The position numbers and the translations under genes are program-made. DNA of 38,252 nucleotides, from NCBI GenBank assembly GCA_026390655.1, contig JAPLFN010000120.1:1-38252 (forward strand), given 5' to 3'. Source of the DNA: Candidatus Kapaibacterium sp. GTDB taxonomy: Bacteria; Bacteroidota; Ignavibacteria; Kapaibacteriales; Kapaibacteriaceae. Below the pieces are notes generated by a model. The model was not told the DNA's origin. It saw only the letters and a program-made list of their open reading frames with translations, and did not search any database. Each line of letters starts with the position of its first letter. Positions within the stretch are counted from its first letter, which is position 1. Of the stretch, positions 8,936 through 17,868 are shown in pieces.

Positions 8936-9687
8936 GGTAGTTCCTTTTCGTATTCGTCAACTTCTGCCTTCATCTTCGGTTCCTTGATCGCTCGACGATA
9001 GTAGGCGATGAGAGACCGTGCGTCGTCGTTCTTCTCTTGAAAGGTGAGGATCTTCAGTTTAAGAACCATTGCGCTTTCAAGCCATTTAGAATCCGGGTAG
9101 TCGTCGATGATCGCATCCAAATGCACAGCCGCAGCCCTACGTGCCAGCGTCTTCATGTAGTGTTCGGCAATGAGCCAATTGCGTTCTGCCAATCTATCGC
9201 GTAGGACGCGTGTTCGAATCGCTGCTTCGTGCGCAAGTGAGTCACTCATGAACATCGCCTGGAAATCCGAGTAGGCCTGGAGAGCCTTGCGTGTATTCTC
9301 TTGGTCGCGGTCCGCCGGAAGCGACATCTTATCGTAGCACAGTCCGGTTTTATACATAGCCCGTTTCACAAACTCGCTCGACGGATACGACCTTCGTATG
9401 AGACCATAGTTAAACGCTGCAAGGATAAATTCGCCCCGTTCAAAATTGATCTCCGCCAGGTAGAACTGCGCGTCGTCTGCGTACTGAGAAGCCGGGTACT
9501 GGAGCTTTATCACATCCAATTGTGCTTGTGCGTCTAGCCAATCGCCATCATCATACGACTTTTTGGCAATCACCCACACGTCATCCACCGTTCGTTGCTT
9601 ACGAGCTTCCTCAGCAGAAGAGCAGGAGAAGAGCGAAAAAGCGAAAAGGGCGAAAAGGGTCAGGAATATGTGGTGCGTGGAGGGCAT
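8932..9687 (-). CDS. bamD: Outer-membrane assembly lipoprotein BamD
   Basis: A 251-residue lipoprotein. The signal MPSTHHIFLTLFALFAFSLF ends in lipobox LFSC with Cys22. TPR-type helical repeats follow: DVWVIAKKSYDDGDWLDAQA, LDVIKLQYPASQYADDAQFY with LAEINFERGEFILAAFNYGL, and SYPSSEFVKRAMYKTGLCYD, which is the diagnostic BamD pattern, then a long run to KMKAEVDEYEKELP. BamD acts on the periplasmic face of the outer membrane with BamA to insert barrel proteins. I chose ATG 9687 because it places the signal peptide at the N-terminus; the upstream GTG-type extension does not. It is 40 bp downstream of era and overlaps the thioesterase start. Confidence 0.92.
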   Translation of the reverse strand: MPSTHHIFLTLFALFAFSLFSCSSAEEARKQRTVDDVWVIAKKSYDDGDWLDAQAQLDVIKLQYPASQYADDAQFYLAEINFERGEFILAAFNYGLIRRSYPSSEFVKRAMYKTGLCYDKMSLPADRDQENTRKALQAYSDFQAMFMSDSLAHEAAIRTRVLRDRLAERNWLIAEHYMKTLARRAAAVHLDAIIDDYPDSKWLESAMVLKLKILTFQEKNDDARSLIAYYRRAIKEPKMKAEVDEYEKELP

Positions 9688-9727
9688 AGACCGCAAAGAT
9701 AACGGATAGTGCTCGCCCGTATTGGGT

Positions 9728-10627
9728 TCAATACCCAAGACTTGCCAGTTGCGTGCGGTCATTGCGCCAGTCGTTGCGGACCTTGACGTAGAGTTCTAGG
9801 AAGACGGGCTTGCCGAGATGGGCTTCAATAGTGGCTCTGGACGCCTCACCAACCTGCTTCAAGGCGCTGCCCTTGGCACCGATGAGGATGGCCTTTTGGT
9901 TCTCGCGCTCAACAACAATATCGGCTGCGATGTACCATTTGCCCTTGGTGCCTTCTTCGCGCTCTTTGAAGTCGGTTATCGAAACATCAGCAGCGTAGGG
10001 GATCTCTTCGGAAAACTGCTTAAAAATAGCTTCTCGGATAAACTCTGCTACGAAGAAACGCTCCGTTTGATCGGAGACGATTTCGGAGTCGTACTCAAAA
10101 GGATTTTCCGGTGCTAACTCACTCAACATTGCAATGAGGTCAACAACAAAGGAGTTGTCTTTTGCGCTGATCGCAATTGCTTGCGTAAAAAGTCCGCTCA
10201 ATCGCGCTTGCTCAATAAGAACCATTGCCTCCTTGGGAACACCAAGCATGTCCATCTTATTGAGGACGAGAATAACGGGGGTCTTGCGTTTTGTGATCTC
10301 TTCCGACCACATGGGGTCGATGACATTCCCGCGTTCAAAGGCCTTCTTTACGTCTACGATAATGCAAATGATGTCGGCGGCATCGAGCGACTCATCAACA
10401 TATGACATCATATGTTTTTGCATCCGATACTTCGGTGCAAGAAGTCCAGGAGTGTCAAGAAAAATCAGCTGCGTGTCGCCTTCTGTATGAATGCCCAATA
10501 CGCGCTTGCGCGTGGTCTGAGGTTTATTTGTGACGATGCTTAAGTGCATGCCAAGGATGGCATTCATCAACGTGGATTTTCCGGCGTTGGGTCTTCCAAC
10601 GAGGGCAACTGTTGCGCAACGCGTCAC
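9728..10627 (-). CDS. era: Ribosome-assembly GTPase Era
   Basis: A 299-residue GTPase that binds 16S rRNA during 30S maturation. All G motifs are present: G1 GRPNAGKST (residues 11-19), G2 region NKPQTTRKRVLGI, G3 DTPGL, G4 NKMD, G5 SAK. Era-specific segments follow: SDQTERFFVAEFIREAIFKQ, SEEIPYAADVSITDFKE, and a KH domain with GAKGSALKQVGEASRATIEA and the end VKVRNDWRND. The start is GTG at 10627, whose first bases overlap the TGA stop of the 101-aa gene (GTGA, 10624-10627). ATG is not available without losing G1, so the GTG start is firm. Confidence 0.97.
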   Translation of the reverse strand: MTRCATVALVGRPNAGKSTLMNAILGMHLSIVTNKPQTTRKRVLGIHTEGDTQLIFLDTPGLLAPKYRMQKHMMSYVDESLDAADIICIIVDVKKAFERGNVIDPMWSEEITKRKTPVILVLNKMDMLGVPKEAMVLIEQARLSGLFTQAIAISAKDNSFVVDLIAMLSELAPENPFEYDSEIVSDQTERFFVAEFIREAIFKQFSEEIPYAADVSITDFKEREEGTKGKWYIAADIVVERENQKAILIGAKGSALKQVGEASRATIEAHLGKPVFLELYVKVRNDWRNDRTQLASLGY

Positions 10628-10929
10628 GCTACCTCTGTTGGCGTAGGTTGGAACGTAACGTCGGGATGTGCGGCCGTGTACGCACGCTCTCGCTCAATGA
10701 TCTCACGCACTGCAGGCTTCATGAACTGGTCATCCGGAATGAGTCTGCTCAACGCACGCGCCAGGATTACAGCCGCCGCTTCCAACGGCATCGAGCGGTT
10801 GAGGATGATGAGTCGCTGCTCATGCACTACACAGGCGCCACCACGGAATGTACCCGATTCGCGACGTACGTTGTAGTCCAATGTCTTTGCCAGTTCCATG
10901 AGTTCTTCGAGAAGCTTTTCTGCCTTCAT
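10624..10929 (-). CDS. Conserved-looking hypothetical protein, 101 aa
   Basis: A small soluble, probably alpha/beta protein: MKAEKLLEELMELAKTLDYN, VRRESGTFRGGACVVHEQRL, IILNRSMPLEAAAVILARAL. A charged helix and a proline-rich tail (TFQPTPTEVA) follow. No signal or membrane segment and no catalytic motif that I can name. The FRGGxCxVxxxxxIxLNxxxPxE pattern is one I recall from hypothetical proteins of Bacteroidota and Chlorobiota, but I cannot name the family. Both ends are in 4-bp overlaps, with the membrane protein upstream (ATGA, 10926-10929) and era downstream (GTGA), so it is certainly translated as part of the era operon. A link to ribosome assembly is only guilt by association. Confidence 0.83.
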   Translation of the reverse strand: MKAEKLLEELMELAKTLDYNVRRESGTFRGGACVVHEQRLIILNRSMPLEAAAVILARALSRLIPDDQFMKPAVREIIERERAYTAAHPDVTFQPTPTEVA

Positions 10930-11477
10930 GATGCGGTGCTGTCCGTTAAGGGTTTCTGTAAGGGGCGAATGGTGCAGAACAAGATGATCGTAAGTGCCGC
11001 AAAGAGCGACATTCCAAGCATGACGTTTACAGCCGTATTTGTGTACCGATGAAGGAACACGCCGATGATCTCCGCTGGCTGCGCGAACGGCATTCCCGTT
11101 GTTCTGTCAAAGAAGGTCCAAAGCTGATAGTCTTCCCAGGCGACATAGGCTTGTACGGGAATCAAGAGCACGAGCAGGATAGCCGACATAAGCAACCACC
11201 CATGCGTCTTGAACGATCTGCGCACCAGGATCGCTGTGCCCACTCCTCCAACTGTGCATGTGAGGAAGGACCAACCTGTCCAGCCCCCTAACAAGGTAAA
11301 AAGCCAGATGGTATGCAGGCGGACAGATTCCGACTGTGTTGGCTTAAACACGAGCGTACCGGGTACAAAAACGTCAAACCCGACAACCATTCGTGCAACA
11401 CTTGCTCCAAGCCAAATCACGCCACCAAGGGCGAAGAGCGCAACAAAGACCCTGAAAGGCCAAGAAGAAAACGACAT
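10926..11477 (-). CDS. Small integral membrane protein, unknown function
   Basis: A 183-residue protein with four predicted transmembrane helices: about residues 8-30 (VFVALFALGGVIWLGASVAR), 56-84 (TIWLFTLLGGWTGWSFLTCT), 95-112 (WLLMSAILLVLLIPVQAYVA) and 146-168 (TAVNVMLGMSLFAALTIILF). A short loop between helices 3 and 4 contains WEDYQLWTFFDRTTGMPF. I do not recognise a family. It starts at ATG 11477, close to a 28-bp palindrome, and overlaps the 101-aa gene, so it heads the era operon. Confidence 0.78.
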   Translation of the reverse strand: MSFSSWPFRVFVALFALGGVIWLGASVARMVVGFDVFVPGTLVFKPTQSESVRLHTIWLFTLLGGWTGWSFLTCTVGGVGTAILVRRSFKTHGWLLMSAILLVLLIPVQAYVAWEDYQLWTFFDRTTGMPFAQPAEIIGVFLHRYTNTAVNVMLGMSLFAALTIILFCTIRPLQKPLTDSTAS

Positions 11478-11494
11478 GGACGAAGTTACGGAGG

Positions 11495-11522
11495 GTAGCG
11501 CGATAGCATGCTATCGCGCTAC
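11495..11522. repeat. Perfect 28-bp palindrome
   Basis: GTAGCGCGATAGCA followed directly by its exact reverse complement (two 14-base arms, no loop), centred at 11508/11509, between the SRPBCC gene and the membrane-protein gene. There is no T-run on either side, so it is not a canonical intrinsic terminator. It may be a dispersed palindromic element or a protein-binding site. A GTTACGGAG word, as in the other repeats, sits beside it (11485-11493). Confidence 0.85.
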
Positions 11523-11531
11523 AAATGCATT

Positions 11532-12524
11532 CTACCGGTAGCTATAGTACACCTTCGTTAGCCATTTCGACGGATCCTTCTCCGATGCGGGGTCGGAAAC
11601 ATACTCCTCAAAAGGGGCTCCTACGGCTGTCTTGCCGTGGTCTTTGAGCCATTTCAGGCATGCATCATGCGCCATCTCGCTCTTTTCATACGGGCCGTAG
11701 TAGTGGGCAATGATCATTGGGCCCTTACCGAGGATGACGGGATGAATCGATGCGTTGCCTTTTACAGGGGACTTGATGGGGATTACTGCTTCCATGTCTG
11801 TAGTCTTGCCATCCCAACTATGGTAGATGGCCATTGGGTAGCCATCCATGGTGATGGCATTCTGAGCCATGAACTGCATGATTGCGCCATAGCTGCGTGC
11901 TAGAGTGGTACCGATTTCCAAGGCATTAATAGTGGACCGAATCCCAAGTCCGAACCCGCCCTCGCACGTGTACTCCTCCATTTGAACGATCTTACCCATG
12001 ACGATCTTCTTTGCTGGTGCCGACATGTTGTCAATACCTTTTTCAAAGTCAGGGCCTACCATCAAATCAAGAACAACATTGAACCAACGCGATATGATGT
12101 TGCCCTTTGCATCTGTATCCAACGTCCACGTTACCTCGGTGCCATTATCTTTGGGTGTGAATGTGAATGTTGCAAGCGCCGGACCCATGTTGCCGAAGAC
12201 AAGGTCGATCTCGATCTTCTCTGGTGATGATGTTTTAATGGTGTACGATCCCTTGTCGAGCTTGTCACTGACCCATGTATACTTGGCACCAACTCCGGAG
12301 TGCGGACCTGAGAAGGTGAGCACGGCATTTGTGTCCATGGCTAGCCACGGTGACCAGCTCTTGACGAGGCTGAGGTCGTTGACCAGTTCATACGCCTGAC
12401 GTGGGGATGCATCCACATGGCCTGTCCGAGCCACATGCCCCTTGTCAGAAAGAAGAAGTCCGCCAATAAAAATGATGGCGGCGATGCAGGCAAGAACGAT
12501 ACCGACCCATTTGAGAATTTTCAT
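11532..12524 (-). CDS. Membrane-anchored SRPBCC plus GyrI-like effector-binding protein
   Basis: A 330-residue protein. An N-terminal hydrophobic helix (MKILKWVGIVLACIAAIIFI, residues 1-25) acts as an anchor or signal. Residues about 35-175 form an SRPBCC/polyketide-cyclase-like domain (ARTGHVDASPRQAYELVNDL, VKSWSPWLAMD, GTEVTWTLDTDAKG). Residues about 185-330 form a GyrI-like/AraC effector-binding domain (YPMAIYHSWDGKTTDMEAVI, GPMIIAHYYGPYEKSEMAHD, PFEEYVSDPASEKDPSKWLT, KVYYSY end). Both folds bind small hydrophobic ligands. The pairing is recurrent in Bacteroidota, but the substrate is unknown. I chose the ATG at 12524 because GGAG lies six bases upstream and the hydrophobic helix then begins the protein; ATG at 12554 or GTG at 12596 are alternatives. 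Confidence 0.83.
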   Translation of the reverse strand: MKILKWVGIVLACIAAIIFIGGLLLSDKGHVARTGHVDASPRQAYELVNDLSLVKSWSPWLAMDTNAVLTFSGPHSGVGAKYTWVSDKLDKGSYTIKTSSPEKIEIDLVFGNMGPALATFTFTPKDNGTEVTWTLDTDAKGNIISRWFNVVLDLMVGPDFEKGIDNMSAPAKKIVMGKIVQMEEYTCEGGFGLGIRSTINALEIGTTLARSYGAIMQFMAQNAITMDGYPMAIYHSWDGKTTDMEAVIPIKSPVKGNASIHPVILGKGPMIIAHYYGPYEKSEMAHDACLKWLKDHGKTAVGAPFEEYVSDPASEKDPSKWLTKVYYSYR

Positions 12525-12669
12525 GACCATCTCCATAATACTTGACGTAGCCATTTCGAAGTTCGGTTCAAGTTCTATTTCGACGGCAATATCCACTTCT
12601 TTCTCTTCACATTCAACCCTTAGGTAGCATCGCTCCTTGGTTCCGGAAATTGACGTTTAAGACTCTGTA

Positions 12670-15600
12670 TCACCTAGCAACACGCATCAACGCTCTTGTG
12701 TTTGAACTCCCAACAGACACGCTATAGACTCCAACAGGGAGCGTTGACACGTCAAGACCGGCAATGCTCAACCCCGTCGTGCTGAGTTTGATCATTGTGC
12801 GAAGCACTTCTCTGCCCGCCAGATCTGTAACGATAAGATCTGTGATGGTAGGTTCTGCTTGGGCAAGATTGCCACTATTACTTGCAGCAATCAACACGGT
12901 CACCAATTCTGATGCCGGCTGCGGAATCACTTCGATGGTATTCTCTGTGAACCCTTGGCCAGAAGCCTCAATGGTCTTCATCTTTCTCAGATCCAGCACT
13001 CTTGACACTTCTTGTGTCTTGCCCTGCCTTGCACCTACGGGCGTTGGCTCCAATTCGATGTCCGTTGCAATTCCGGCATCCTCGTCCGTGCATTCCAACA
13101 CGAACCGGTATTGCTCTGACTTTGTACTTACAAATCGCCACTGAAAATCGGTTGTCTTGTTGGCGGTGGCCTTCATGTTGGTGTACTGTGGCGCAAAGAG
13201 ATTCAGCGGTAGCACGGCGCCGTCACTCTTGCGTTCAAGCCAAGCCTCGGCATTTTCTGCTGATTCACCGCTAGCGATCGACGATAATCCCAAGTCACCG
13301 ATCTCAGGAAGTTCAAACCAGGTGCTCTGAACTCTTTGAGCGTGATCGCGTGCGTATGTTGTTATCGGCGCTTCCAAACTCATTTCGAGTTCTTGCCCAT
13401 CAACCAAAATGCGTGACATCATGGCATCGAAGCCTTCGCCCCGGTAGCCCAAGAACGTGCGAGATAACTGATATCCGGGTTGGTCTTCTTTGTCTTCTGC
13501 TGCTGTTACCTTATAGAAACCTTCTGAAGACCTGCCGATAGACGGAGCCTGCTGATAGGTGCCATCAACGAAAGGCCACTGCTCATAAATACGTCTGCCC
13601 ATCGTAAGTCCATGATAGCGCGACGCTGAGTGCTTGGCCGCAGAGTGATGGTGACGTCCTCTTTCGGTGATCAGCCTGACGATGGCTCTGCTCGTTAGCG
13701 CCGGATCCCACATGGCCGACATACCGGGTGAGCCCATAAGGTCCCAGCCGAAATTTATCTGCCACAGTTTACCGTCATTAAAGCCAAACTGCGGTTTCTC
13801 ATCAAAGCACATCACCATGCTGCTGTCGTCATAGTCCCAGGACTGCGGGCGGGGCGCTCCGCCATACACGGTTTTTTGTTCTCCAAGTGATAGTTCAGGA
13901 TTTTCAAGCGAGAGCATCGAAAAGACAAAGCCCGGTGCGTTGGTCCATAGGCGCGTGGTGTCTCGTCCCTTGCATGGCAAGTCTTCAATACCGTCAACGG
14001 CCCGTCTGCCGATCATCGAGGCTCCCCACGCGGGCGGATTACTCTGCGGCTGGTGCGCGTTATACGTCCAAGCAATCCTGTCGGCCTTGTGATTAATGAG
14101 CCCCACGGAGTCGATAAATCCCTGCGGGCTATGAAACCCCGATTGGTCATAGTCTGTAAGCGAGCGGTAGATCGTAGGCTTCCCAACATAGTCATTGGCG
14201 TTTCCTTGGTAGATGAGCGCTACGCGTTTGTTATCAAACAATGGCAGAACTGTGATTGGCACTTTATCGTTGTAGCCCAGTTCACGTCTGAGCACGCCTG
14301 CGTTAGATCGAAGATGCGTATAGTAAATCTTGTTGCCCCAGTCACATCCGAACGTATTAGGTGTGCCGTCCTGCCACGCCAAAGCGCAGTCTTCTTCGCC
14401 GATCTCTAGACGAGAGTAACTGTTGAGCGTTGGATACATCGGCTTCGAGATCGTGTTAGGGCCAAGCCGAATCGATTGAAGCTGCGGCAGCACAAAGGCG
14501 CGTTCATGAGGCTGCTTAAAGCCGTAGACGATGCCGCGCTGGAAGTCACTCCAGGCGTAGTAGTTGCCCAAATGTGATGCGTTGATAACTGGCGTTCCCC
14601 AGAAGTCAAGACGTGAGGCGTAGGGATATTCGTTAACACAATTTTGATTTGTACTGGAGTACACCTCGTCGATCACTCGCGATCCCAGCGCCAATGTGCG
14701 GTAGTTGGCATCCTGATCTGCTCGAGTGGGAGCATCTGCCCACAACTGTGCTTCACAAATAGAAATGTCAGGGATGTTCGGCCCCGGTGCCACGGTGTTT
14801 TCACATGCATAGACCACGTATGCCTTTGACACACCGCTCTGGCGGTCAAAGCGAACAACAATTGACGGGTAGCCGCACGAGGGCGTACCTTGCAGGCGCT
14901 CAGTGGGGACGATAAAGTCGTTTAGCCGAATTTCTTCTTCCCACTGCACGTCACCACCGGCTGAGAATGTAGCTTCCGAGCCTCCAGAAGAGTAGAGAGG
15001 GAAACTTCGGCGGTAATACACTGACAACACATTAGGACCCACTTGAGGATCAGGATTCAAACGCCTGTGATACACCATGTGATAGCGCACAGTATCGTTG
15101 TGCTTCATAAGAACAAGTGTGGCGTCCGAACAGTTGGTTGAAGAATCCGGATGAACCCTGACAACAGTATCAAGACCTGCAAAGGCCGGAAACACTACCA
15201 TCTTGCGCTGCGTGTTGTGCGAAAGCCACCCGCGCGCTATGCCTCGCTCATCGGCGGCCAACACGTCAACTTGAAGCATCTTGCCTTCGCCCGGGAGCAT
15301 GTTGATCGATAGCTCTCTGTCTTGGCCGATCACGGTGTCGATGCCGCCACCGAGTTCACGCACTCGAAGCAGACGGTAGCGTCCATCGATGTGCTGATAC
15401 GAAAACGGTACGGTGATTTCGCGCGCGCCGCGCTGCGCATAGCGTTCTTCCGGATGAGCAGTCGTGCTGTCATTCCAATCGTTATGCGTTACAAAATGCC
15501 ACTGTGCTGTAGTGATCGTATCGGGCGAGGTATTGAACGCCTGTCCATGAGCCATCATGCGTGGATCGGTGCGCCTGTTGAGTACTCCGATCACCCAGCG

Positions 15601-17868
15601 GTTCAGCATGGATTCCTCACCGGCAAAGGCGTGCAGTGTAAGATCAACAAAGCTTGAATCATAAGGCTCATAGTTATAGTAGCCTAGTGAATCGTTGTTT
15701 AGATGACCATGTATATCTGTGCCCGTTCCCACGTATATCCTTCGCCGTGGGTGACGGGTTTTCATTCGTGTGGAAATTGTTGAGCCGAACACTCGGTTTA
15801 GACATCCTGTGTTATTTGGATGCTCAAGGTTGATGACTCCGAAGCCTTTGCCCCACCAACCTTGCAGGCGCAGGTTCATGAGTGGATGCAAGGCGGTCGG
15901 GGTGGTAGTTGCAATAGGTGTGCGCCCTAGCGAGCTGCGCATGTTTTCTACCTGGTCCGATACTTCGGCTAGTGTTTGACGCATTCCTCTCATGCCCATG
16001 AATATGCGTGAAACACCGCCCGCAGGTGCTGCGTTATTGTTAAGCCTTCGTGCGACTTCCTCAAGCCCAGTGGCGGCGTTGAGCGAGTCATCCATAAGAA
16101 ACGCAGTGCAGTTCGTTGGGTCTGTTTGCACCAGATAATCTGGACCGAATGCTTCATCATTGATGACCTGATTGGCCGTTGATGCGGTAAAAGATGCAAG
16201 AGGAAACAGTGGAGGCGTCCATTGAATTCCCGTTTCATAGTTGCGCACGTCTTCTTCTGTGCCACCTGCCTTAAAACGCGGCGCAGTATTCGGTACCGCG
16301 GCCAGCGCTTGGCCGTCCTCGGTGCCAGAGATTCCTTTGTAGACCATGAAACCTTTTGCGCCAAGCACCAGTGGCATCCAGTAGCTAAGGCGCATCTCAG
16401 GACCGCTCTTGGCTCTGTTATTTAGGTAGGCCGCCCAATGATGCATGGGCTGCTCAGCACCGTTGCCGGCAAGAGTACGCAGGTACATCTGCGGCCAGAC
16501 ATTGGAGATCCAAGGAGTGTACCTTCCCGGATGTGAGAAGTTCTGTCCAAAGAGCAGACCGGGCTCCGGCATGAATGCAATGCACAGCATAGCCTCTAAG
16601 GACCCCTGTATGCCGCCGTTTTGTCCGGATACATTCTCTAGCAGTAGTGCAAGAGAATCCGCGGTCGCTGGCAATGGGTTGGGATGAGGGTCTTTGGGGC
16701 GGAACTCTAAAAATGTTTCAGGGTCATCCTGAAACGCCGTCCCTGTGTTTGGTGCGTCCGAAAGTAGCGGCAGTGGCCATTGATTCGAAGGCTGCGGAAA
16801 GCGCATGTTTACCATGCCATACTTCAGCCCTGCCCGTTGGTTGAGGTTCCTCTCAAACCATGGCCTAAGTCGCGCGTCATACTGCGCGTCCGTTTCGCCC
16901 GTATTCTTTGCAAACGGCAGTGCTCCGCCTCTGTCATAGCCCCTCTGTATATCATAGCCGGCGATGTCATGGCTTGTGTTAAAACCCGCGCCTTGCCAGA
17001 ACGTGGATTGTAATAGGCAGTGCTGCTGTTTTACGGAGTTCTGCGCACCTACCTCGGTGATCAGTGTGGTGTCGAGCAAGATGTTAACGCGCCGAAACAC
17101 AAGCCAGTGCATGATCTCGGCTTCGTCCCTGCCATAGAAGCGCCAAATGCGCGCAGGAGGATTGCCGCCCACGCCTACGCGGGTTGTAAAATTGTGTGCG
17201 GGGTCATCCAAGTTTAATCGCGTTGCAACACGGTCTAGATACAAGTTGACAGAATCTTGGATCTGATTGTCAAAGTCACCAAACAAAACGTCCGTGGCAT
17301 GCGGTGTCTCAATCCGAAGAGAGCGAATCTCTACGCCCAAACCAGATGCAACGTCTTGGTTGTGAAAGACCTCAATTCCAAGGTGGCTCATCACGTCAGG
17401 CAGTGCAGTCTTTCCGCTGTTGGCACGTACCTGGACGTTGTTGCGGTCTCCGTTATTAACTGCTCCACTATCGCATAAAAACTCGGCCCAGAGAGTCACC
17501 AGCTCTCCGTCTGCGTCACCAAGCGGTGGCAGCATGTTGCGGCGGATGAGGAATTCCGTGGTGTGGTCGGTGAGTGGCAATGCTAATGTTGGTCTTTCTG
17601 ACAATCTGCCACTAGGCACAATTGCACCTCCTTCAGTAAATGTGCCTGCATTGTGCAAGGGTGGCGGTACGTTTGCCGGTAGACGGTTGAACTCGATAAA
17701 ACGAGTACGACTGGCGGGGTTTACCGGTATGGAAGCTGTGCCAATTTCATACGGCAGTCTGATGCGCAGGATGATGTTGTCTGGATCAGAGCCTGCAGGG
17801 TTTGCCTCAGTCCTGCGTAGCGTGACCGCTACGCGAAGGATGAACGTGTTGAGGGAGGTGAGGTGCGG
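12670..17868 (-). CDS. 3' segment of frameshifted ~1930-aa T9SS surface protein
   Basis: 1732 codons that continue the ORF at 17868-18470 after a -1 frame change at 17867-17869. Reading from that point gives HLTSLNTFILRVAVTLRR, clearly protein-like. No ATG start exists upstream (the first possible start is a TTG at 17658), and the segment has no signal of its own. A section near residues 180-460 of this segment (RIWRFYGRDEAEIMHWLVFR, RLSYWMPLVLGAKGFMVYKG) recalls a TIM-barrel glycosidase-like fold, where GAKG would be a late barrel strand; this is only a suggestion. The middle is a long beta-rich region. The last 85 residues are a T9SS type A sorting domain: VIPQPASELVTVLIAA, LIVTDLAGREVLRTMI, LSIAGLDVSTLPVGVYSVSV. 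The protein is expected to be exported through T9SS and anchored at the surface. Function unknown. Confidence 0.75.
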   Translation of the reverse strand, partial: PHLTSLNTFILRVAVTLRRTEANPAGSDPDNIILRIRLPYEIGTASIPVNPASRTRFIEFNRLPANVPPPLHNAGTFTEGGAIVPSGRLSERPTLALPLTDHTTEFLIRRNMLPPLGDADGELVTLWAEFLCDSGAVNNGDRNNVQVRANSGKTALPDVMSHLGIEVFHNQDVASGLGVEIRSLRIETPHATDVLFGDFDNQIQDSVNLYLDRVATRLNLDDPAHNFTTRVGVGGNPPARIWRFYGRDEAEIMHWLVFRRVNILLDTTLITEVGAQNSVKQQHCLLQSTFWQGAGFNTSHDIAGYDIQRGYDRGGALPFAKNTGETDAQYDARLRPWFERNLNQRAGLKYGMVNMRFPQPSNQWPLPLLSDAPNTGTAFQDDPETFLEFRPKDPHPNPLPATADSLALLLENVSGQNGGIQGSLEAMLCIAFMPEPGLLFGQNFSHPGRYTPWISNVWPQMYLRTLAGNGAEQPMHHWAAYLNNRAKSGPEMRLSYWMPLVLGAKGFMVYKGISGTEDGQALAAVPNTAPRFKAGGTEEDVRNYETGIQWTPPLFPLASFTASTANQVINDEAFGPDYLVQTDPTNCTAFLMDDSLNAATGLEEVARRLNNNAAPAGGVSRIFMGMRGMRQTLAEVSDQVENMRSSLGRTPIATTTPTALHPLMNLRLQGWWGKGFGVINLEHPNNTGCLNRVFGSTISTRMKTRHPRRRIYVGTGTDIHGHLNNDSLGYYNYEPYDSSFVDLTLHAFAGEESMLNRWVIGVLNRRTDPRMMAHGQAFNTSPDTITTAQWHFVTHNDWNDSTTAHPEERYAQRGAREITVPFSYQHIDGRYRLLRVRELGGGIDTVIGQDRELSINMLPGEGKMLQVDVLAADERGIARGWLSHNTQRKMVVFPAFAGLDTVVRVHPDSSTNCSDATLVLMKHNDTVRYHMVYHRRLNPDPQVGPNVLSVYYRRSFPLYSSGGSEATFSAGGDVQWEEEIRLNDFIVPTERLQGTPSCGYPSIVVRFDRQSGVSKAYVVYACENTVAPGPNIPDISICEAQLWADAPTRADQDANYRTLALGSRVIDEVYSSTNQNCVNEYPYASRLDFWGTPVINASHLGNYYAWSDFQRGIVYGFKQPHERAFVLPQLQSIRLGPNTISKPMYPTLNSYSRLEIGEEDCALAWQDGTPNTFGCDWGNKIYYTHLRSNAGVLRRELGYNDKVPITVLPLFDNKRVALIYQGNANDYVGKPTIYRSLTDYDQSGFHSPQGFIDSVGLINHKADRIAWTYNAHQPQSNPPAWGASMIGRRAVDGIEDLPCKGRDTTRLWTNAPGFVFSMLSLENPELSLGEQKTVYGGAPRPQSWDYDDSSMVMCFDEKPQFGFNDGKLWQINFGWDLMGSPGMSAMWDPALTSRAIVRLITERGRHHHSAAKHSASRYHGLTMGRRIYEQWPFVDGTYQQAPSIGRSSEGFYKVTAAEDKEDQPGYQLSRTFLGYRGEGFDAMMSRILVDGQELEMSLEAPITTYARDHAQRVQSTWFELPEIGDLGLSSIASGESAENAEAWLERKSDGAVLPLNLFAPQYTNMKATANKTTDFQWRFVSTKSEQYRFVLECTDEDAGIATDIELEPTPVGARQGKTQEVSRVLDLRKMKTIEASGQGFTENTIEVIPQPASELVTVLIAASNSGNLAQAEPTITDLIVTDLAGREVLRTMIKLSTTGLSIAGLDVSTLPVGVYSVSVGSSNTRALMRVAR

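Noticed and set aside
11495..11522. Intrinsic terminator
   Set aside because: No loop and no T-run on either side.
12670..17658. Independent gene starting at 17658
   Set aside because: The start codon there is TTG in mid-domain, there is no signal peptide, and 170 bases of good coding sequence lie upstream in the same frame.
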